Origin: Rhodocaloribacter sp964552015
GTDB taxonomy: Bacteria > Bacteroidota > Rhodothermia > Rhodothermales > ISCAR-4553
Assembly (NCBI GenBank): GCA_964552015.1
Contig: CAZKFR010000002.1
Coordinates: forward strand, 1 to 64,000
Direction: 5' to 3'
DNA: 64,000 nucleotides
Each line of letters starts with the position of its first letter. The stretch's first letter is position 1. Positions 63,180-64,000 of the stretch are shown here, in pieces. Both the position numbers and the translations under genes were made by a program. Under the pieces are notes generated by a model. That model saw nothing but the letters and a program-made list of their open reading frames with translations, was not told the DNA's origin and searched no databases.

Positions 63180-63809
63180 ATGGCACATACACTCCCTGAT
63201 CTGCCCTATCCCTATGACGCGCTCGAACCCCATATCGACGCGCGCACGATGGAGATCCATCATACGAAGCACCATCAGGGGTACGTGAACAACCTCAACA
63301 AGGCGCTCGAAGGACACGCAGACCTGCAGGCCCGGAGCCTCGAAGACCTGCTGCGTGGGATCGATGAGGTCCCCGAGGCCATCCGCACGGCCGTGCGCAA
63401 CAATGGCGGCGGGCACGCCAACCACAGCCTGTTCTGGACGATCATGTCGCCGAACGGCGGGGGGGCGCCGCAGGGTAGCCTGGCCGAGGCCATCGAGGCC
63501 GCCTTCGGGTCCTTCGAGGCCTTCAAGGAGAAGTTCTCGGCTGAGGCTGCCGGGCGCTTCGGCAGCGGCTGGGCCTGGCTCGTCGTCGACCAGGACGCCA
63601 ACCTCCAGGTCTACAGCACCGCCAACCAGGACAGCCCCTATATGCAGGGCCACACGCCCATCCTGGGGCTCGACGTCTGGGAGCATGCCTACTACCTGCA
63701 TTACCAGAACCGCCGCCCGGACTATATCCAGCACTGGTGGAACGTGGTGAACTGGGAGCAGGTCGCCAGGAATTACGAAGCCGCCCGCAGCGCCGTTGCG
63801 GCCGGGTGA
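63180..63809 (+). CDS. sodA: Superoxide dismutase, Mn-type signature
   Basis: Protein of 209 residues. Metal ligands: His in EIHHTKHHQGYV, His in GGGHANHSLFW, and Asp/His in LDVWEHAYYLHY. Gly in the NNGGGHANH stretch and Gln in TANQDSPYM are the pair usually seen in manganese enzymes, while iron enzymes have Gln and Ala at these places. It converts superoxide to oxygen and hydrogen peroxide in the cytoplasm. It is monocistronic with a hairpin terminator downstream. Confidence 0.95.
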   Translation: MAHTLPDLPYPYDALEPHIDARTMEIHHTKHHQGYVNNLNKALEGHADLQARSLEDLLRGIDEVPEAIRTAVRNNGGGHANHSLFWTIMSPNGGGAPQGSLAEAIEAAFGSFEAFKEKFSAEAAGRFGSGWAWLVVDQDANLQVYSTANQDSPYMQGHTPILGLDVWEHAYYLHYQNRRPDYIQHWWNVVNWEQVARNYEAARSAVAAG

Positions 63810-63835
63810 GGTCGTCCGACCGTTGCAGGGTTTGC

Positions 63836-63872
63836 GAAGGGCAGCCGGGTCTACGTGCCGGCTGCCCTTCTT
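63836..63872. terminator. Hairpin terminator between sodA and the convergent gene
   Basis: A perfect 13-bp stem, GAAGGGCAGCCGG (63836-63848) with its complement at 63858-63870, and a 9-nt loop. Only short T stretches follow on the plus strand. It lies between two genes pointing at each other, so it may serve both. Confidence 0.7.
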
Positions 63873-63896
63873 CGTTGGGAGCCGGCACACCCGCGT

Positions 63897-64000
63897 CTAG
63901 GCGAGGCGTTCGAGGTTGCGCAGAACCATCTTCACGTGCCCCTCGGCGTTGAACGGGTTGTCGTACACGTCGAGGATACGGTGGTGGCGATCGAGCAGGT
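63897..64000 (-). CDS. C-terminal end of an unrecognised gene
   Basis: Partial: the stop TAG is at 63899-63897 and the frame is open to the right edge. The last residues read LDRHHRILDVYDNPFNAEGH, then VKMVLRNLERLA. This looks like genuine coding sequence, but 34 residues are too few to name a family. It is convergent with sodA. Confidence 0.6.
   Translation of the reverse strand, partial: LLDRHHRILDVYDNPFNAEGHVKMVLRNLERLA

Overview
The window is a high-GC chromosomal segment of a member of the Rhodothermales (Rhodothermota/Bacteroidota), close to Rhodothermus. Three things support this. The complex I cluster has the gene order nuoJ-K-L-M-nhaD-pcd-nuoN, which I know from Rhodothermus marinus. 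Several secreted proteins carry type IX secretion (por) C-terminal sorting domains. Candidate promoters follow the Bacteroidota pattern TTG-N20-TAnnTTG rather than TTGACA/TATAAT. It is a draft scaffold: a 100-N gap at 17735-17834 is flanked by identical 55-bp copies and looks like an assembly artefact.

Layout. 1-5.0 kb (minus strand): end of a LapA-like membrane protein gene, a GT2 glycosyltransferase/acyltransferase pair (probably carotenoid glycoside acylation) and a large secreted lamin-tail/Calx-beta protein. 5.2-9.0 kb (plus): PfkB kinase, M24 peptidase, rsmE, Nudix hydrolase and secG, ending in a strong terminator. 9.1-13.5 kb (minus): RNase P RNA, a coiled-coil protein with a decayed zinc ribbon, a Nif3-like protein, a UMF1 transporter and a small PH-like protein. 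13.9-16.9 kb: class V aminotransferase, tRNA-Arg(CCT) and glpD. 17.0-25.5 kb (minus): a complete cbb3 oxidase operon with its assembly genes, ccoNOQP-ccoG-ccoH-ccoI-ccoS plus one extra membrane-anchored gene. 25.7-27.5 kb: an orphan FecR/STN protein and a stand-alone LigD polymerase domain. 27.5-32.9 kb (minus): a HepT/MntA toxin-antitoxin pair lying between two copies of the carB 3' end, then carB and carA with a terminator in the carA leader. 33-40.7 kb: TonB, a CDF transporter, deoxynucleoside kinase, folK, an iodotyrosine-deiodinase-like flavoprotein, a PH-domain protein, a GT4 glycosyltransferase and an M1/M61-like peptidase. 40.9-52.4 kb: a 1416-residue subtilase, an anti-sigma kinase, a GT-C/methyltransferase fusion, a phosphoesterase/Omp85 fusion lipoprotein and an SdiA-regulated-type lipoprotein. 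52.6-54.2 kb: a Pycsar-effector-type membrane protein followed by an MBL-fold hydrolase. 54.4-62.4 kb: the membrane-arm complex I operon with nhaD and pcd inside. 62.5-64 kb: a PH-like protein, Mn-type superoxide dismutase, and the end of an unrecognised gene.

The window combines aerobic energy metabolism (complex I membrane arm with a Na+/H+ antiporter, cbb3 oxidase, GlpD, SOD) with envelope functions and arginine/pyrimidine precursor supply (carAB). The least ordinary parts are the carA attenuator-like leader, the toxin-antitoxin cassette with duplicated carB ends, the Pycsar-type effector/MBL pair, the deiodinase-like enzyme and several unusual domain fusions.
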